Assembly (NCBI GenBank): GCA_035295665.1
Contig: DATGIQ010000131.1
Location: 1-15,556 of the forward strand
Source: DATGIQ01 sp035295665
GTDB lineage: Bacteria; Planctomycetota; Planctomycetia; Gemmatales; Gemmataceae
Direction of reading: 5' to 3'
DNA: 15,556 bases
Positions within the stretch are counted from its first letter, which is position 1, and every line of letters begins with the position of its first letter. The notes beneath the pieces are model-generated. The model saw only the letters and a list, made by a program, of their open reading frames with translations, had not been told where the DNA came from and did no database searches. Below are positions 13,362 through 15,556 of the stretch, piece by piece. A program made the position numbers and the translations under genes.

Positions 13362-13448
13362 ATGGCGAACTCCCTTGGCGGCAACGACGCCGCGGCTACA
13401 ACGCATCTGGAAGGACAGGGCCTTGCCCTGCGGAGTGACTGGGCATGA
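13362..13448 (+). CDS. Possible 28-residue leader peptide overlapping the FHA-ABC start
   Basis: ATG 13362 opens a frame reading MANSLGGNDAAATTHLEG and ending RSDWA. Its TGA overlaps the ATG of the FHA-ABC gene (ATGA at 13445-13448), the classic arrangement for translational coupling. AAGGGG precedes the ATG by about 6 bases. The last part of the frame contains a hairpin CAGGGC-ctt-GCCCTG (13416-13430) just before the GGAG (13432-13435) of the next gene, so ribosomes finishing the leader could expose that site. Similar reading-frame character continues a few codons upstream without a start codon. It may be a real small protein or a purely regulatory leader. Confidence 0.4.
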   Translation: MANSLGGNDAAATTHLEGQGLALRSDWA

Positions 13449-15499
13449 TTCTGCGTCTTATTCACACCAACGGCAGCATGTCGGAACTGACGGTAACGGC
13501 GTGGCCCGTCCGGATCGGCCGCGATCCAGCGTGTGAAGTTGCTTTCGACAAGGCAGTTTATCCCACGGTTTCCAGAGAGCACGCACGGATCGAGCGCACA
13601 GAGTCCGGGCCGGTTCTGATCCATCGGAGCGGCAGGAACAAGACGCTGCTGAATAACCAGCCGATTGAAGATTCTGCCCCGTTGAAAGTCGGGGACCGCA
13701 TCCGGCTTGGGCCCAGTGGGCCGACGGTCGAGATCGTGAGTGTCGAAACGTCCGGCGCCAAGTCCGTGCGCGCGGTCAAACCGGATATGCCGGTCGAGCC
13801 CACTCAGCTCGATGAGCCGGCCGGGGGATACGGCGCGACTGTCCAGGCCGGGTCACAGCACTTCAACCTGCTGCGCGGTAGCCTGGCGGCGGAACGCATC
13901 GAAGTCGGCAGGGGCGGGGTAATCGGCCGGGAGAAGGATAAGGTGCAATTCCTTCTCGACCATCCGCACGTCTCGCGTCGGCATGCACGCCTCACCTTGG
14001 ATGGCGACCGAGTTGTGCTGGCCGACCTCGACAGCGCGAATGGCACGCACGTAAATGGCCGGCGCATTAGCAAGCCGGTCGTACTCAACGAAGGCGACCG
14101 GATCGATATTGGCCCGTTTTCGCTTCAATTCGACGGCGAAGCCCTGGTCAGTCGGTCGCGGTCAAACAATATCGAGCTCGTTGCCCGCAAGTTGAAGCGA
14201 ATCGTTCAGGATCGGGCAACCGGAAACCCGCTGACACTGCTGCACGACGTTAGCCTTATCGTCCGGCCCCGCGAGTTTGTCTGTCTCCTTGGCCCGAGCG
14301 GATCGGGCAAGTCGACCTTGCTTGCCATGCTCAGCGGGCGCAACCCGCCTGACGGCGGCTTCGTCGAAGTCAACGGCGAGGAGCTGTACGCCAACTTCGC
14401 GGCGCTGAAGCAAGATATAGCCGTCGTCCCGCAGAAGGATGTACTGCACGATTCCCTGGCGATCGGCACAGCCCTGCGCTACACGGCCGAGCTCCGGCTG
14501 CCGTCAGACACGGGTCGCGACGAAATCGAGGGCAGTGTTTCCGACATTCTGGAGGTGGTGGGCCTGACCAATCGGCGCGCCACGCTGATCCGGCATCTAA
14601 GCGGTGGCCAGGTGAAACGGGCAAGCCTGGCCAACGAGCTGATATCTCGGCCTAGCCTGCTGTTTCTGGACGAAGTGACCTCGGGCCTCGACGAACAGAC
14701 CGACCGCGAAATGATGGAGCTGTTCCGCCAGGTGGCCGACAGCGGCAAGACGGTCGTGTGCATCACGCACAGCCTGGCCAACGTGGAGGCCACCTGTCAT
14801 CTGGTGGTGATTCTGACCGAGGGCGGCCGGATGGCTTTCGTCGGCACGCCGGACGAGGCCAAGGAGTATTTCGGCGTGGCCCGGCTTGGCGACGTATACG
14901 GGAAACTGGCAACGCGGAAGCCCGAGGAATGGCAGCTCGCCTTGAAGACCAGTCCATTCTACGCCCGCTGTGTTCTCGACCGCCTACGCATCGACACGGA
15001 ACCGGAAACGGATAAGGAGCAAGCGTCCGAGGTTAAAATTCGCCAGGGGGTGAATCCGTTTCGACAAGCGTGGATTCTGATACGCCGATACACGGCGATC
15101 TGGCGCGGCGATGCCCAAGCCGTGCTGGCCATGCTTGGGCAAAGCCTGCTCGTGGCCCTGCTGCTCGGGACCGTGTTCGGGAAAGTTGGCGATACGGAGA
15201 ACCCGAGCGAGCGCGTCCAGAGGACCGTCAATCTATTGTTCCTGCTCTCGGTAGCCTGCTTTTGGTTCGGCTGCAACAACGCCGCCAAGGAAATAGTCAA
15301 GGAGCGGGTGATCTACTCGCGCGAGCGAGATTTCAACCTACGGATCGACAGCTACTATGCCTCCAAGTTCGCCGTGCTCGTCGTCATCGCTTTGATGCAG
15401 GTCGGAATTCTGTTCAGCATCGTGCGGATGTGGTGCGGTCCGCCGGGGTCCAAGGCAATCGCATCAAAAGGGCGTGGGAATTGTTGGCGTAGGGGTTGA
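13445..15499 (+). CDS. FHA-FHA-ABC transporter (ABCG/ABC-2 type), C-terminally truncated
   Basis: Fusion of two forkhead-associated domains, an ATPase and an ABC-2 membrane domain. FHA1 is about residues 22-92 (VRIGRD, VSREHARI) and FHA2 about 155-230 (GVIGREKD, HVSRRHARL, DSANGTHVNG). These should bind phosphothreonine, linking transport to Ser/Thr-kinase signalling. The ATPase has Walker A GPSGSGKST (283-291), Q-loop Gln330, signature LSGGQ (385-389), Walker B LLFLDE (405-410) and H-loop His442, so it looks active. Three membrane helices are visible (about 560-579, 593-612, 640-661). After WCGPPGS (residue 669) the family-like sequence stops, and 15 unrelated residues (KAIASKGRGN...) lead to TGA. 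Intact relatives continue with several more helices, so this copy is probably non-functional as a transporter. Confidence 0.88.
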   Translation: MILRLIHTNGSMSELTVTAWPVRIGRDPACEVAFDKAVYPTVSREHARIERTESGPVLIHRSGRNKTLLNNQPIEDSAPLKVGDRIRLGPSGPTVEIVSVETSGAKSVRAVKPDMPVEPTQLDEPAGGYGATVQAGSQHFNLLRGSLAAERIEVGRGGVIGREKDKVQFLLDHPHVSRRHARLTLDGDRVVLADLDSANGTHVNGRRISKPVVLNEGDRIDIGPFSLQFDGEALVSRSRSNNIELVARKLKRIVQDRATGNPLTLLHDVSLIVRPREFVCLLGPSGSGKSTLLAMLSGRNPPDGGFVEVNGEELYANFAALKQDIAVVPQKDVLHDSLAIGTALRYTAELRLPSDTGRDEIEGSVSDILEVVGLTNRRATLIRHLSGGQVKRASLANELISRPSLLFLDEVTSGLDEQTDREMMELFRQVADSGKTVVCITHSLANVEATCHLVVILTEGGRMAFVGTPDEAKEYFGVARLGDVYGKLATRKPEEWQLALKTSPFYARCVLDRLRIDTEPETDKEQASEVKIRQGVNPFRQAWILIRRYTAIWRGDAQAVLAMLGQSLLVALLLGTVFGKVGDTENPSERVQRTVNLLFLLSVACFWFGCNNAAKEIVKERVIYSRERDFNLRIDSYYASKFAVLVVIALMQVGILFSIVRMWCGPPGSKAIASKGRGNCWRRG

Positions 15500-15556
15500 C
15501 CGAGTCAAGGGGTGCGCGAAAGATGCCTCTGGAGAACGGAACCCGAACCCGGAGGT
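15452..15556. other. Unrelated sequence interrupting the FHA-ABC gene (end of an insertion, unidentified)
   Basis: From about 15452 the sequence no longer encodes the expected membrane domain in any frame that I can follow. The element runs off the window. A GTGCG word at 15512-15516 matches the 5' end consensus of group II introns (GUGYG) but lies 60 bases inside the junction, so this is weak. An insertion sequence or a recombination breakpoint is equally possible. No terminal repeat can be tested because the other end is outside. Confidence 0.4.

Noticed and set aside
13175..13438. 87-codon plus-strand frame before the FHA-ABC gene
   Set aside because: Cys/Arg/Gly-rich, begins inside the palindrome, no ribosome site; the shorter frame at 13362 is better placed.
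1..15556. tRNA, rRNA or known riboswitch
   Set aside because: No recognisable tRNA-like acceptor/T-loop pattern, rRNA core or riboswitch consensus was seen on either strand by eye; a covariance search was not possible.

Overview
The window reads as the backbone of a plasmid (or a plasmid-derived integrated element) of a Gram-negative bacterium, with accessory cargo on both sides. The backbone carries an iteron-type replication origin with DnaA boxes, a RepA_C-type initiator, ParA plus a ribbon-helix-helix partner, a MobF-type relaxase-helicase, and a four-gene ParB-like module of the kind found on plasmids and integrative elements of Pseudomonadota. The last gene is a double-FHA ABC transporter, a type frequent in Planctomycetota and Nitrospirota and seen in some Pseudomonadota, so I cannot name the host with confidence. 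By eye the backbone is GC-rich, and the first ~3.5 kb is less so.

Layout. (1) 1-3511, accessory genes: a 5'-truncated ECF-like sigma factor; a gene-free stretch that may hold a decayed reading frame; a protein with a C-terminal HEPN motif (possibly ApeA-like and antiphage); a small unknown protein on the minus strand; an Mrr-like restriction endonuclease. (2) 3512-4395: a large folded palindrome with a possible Trp-rich 25-residue peptide ORF on its flank, a small protein of a family present twice in the window, and the origin (18-bp perfect inverted repeat carrying DnaA boxes, then three 22-bp iterons). (3) 4378-6403, minus strand: parA, RHH gene and repA in one operon. (4) 6404-6962: a gene-free, repeat-rich stretch that probably holds the partition site/operator and the transfer origin, ending in a good sigma70-type promoter for the relaxase. 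(5) 6963-10182, plus strand: the relaxase-helicase and an overlapping gene of unknown function. (6) 10179-13025, minus strand: second small-family member, ParB-like protein, 'plasmid-related' protein and a 61-residue protein, with GC hairpins between genes, one a textbook intrinsic terminator. (7) 13026-15556: another large folded palindrome, a 28-codon leader ORF overlapping the next start by ATGA, and the FHA-FHA-ABC gene, whose membrane domain is cut off near 15452 by unrelated sequence.

How it works together. RepA should bind the iterons just beyond its own stop codon and load replication with DnaA. ParA and the RHH protein should segregate the replicon, probably through the dispersed ACnTGTGGA-like sites around the parA start. 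The relaxase should nick in the same intergenic region. No type IV secretion genes or coupling protein are visible, so from this window alone the element looks mobilizable; conjugation genes could lie outside. The HEPN protein and the Mrr-like nuclease may form a small defence cargo next to the origin.
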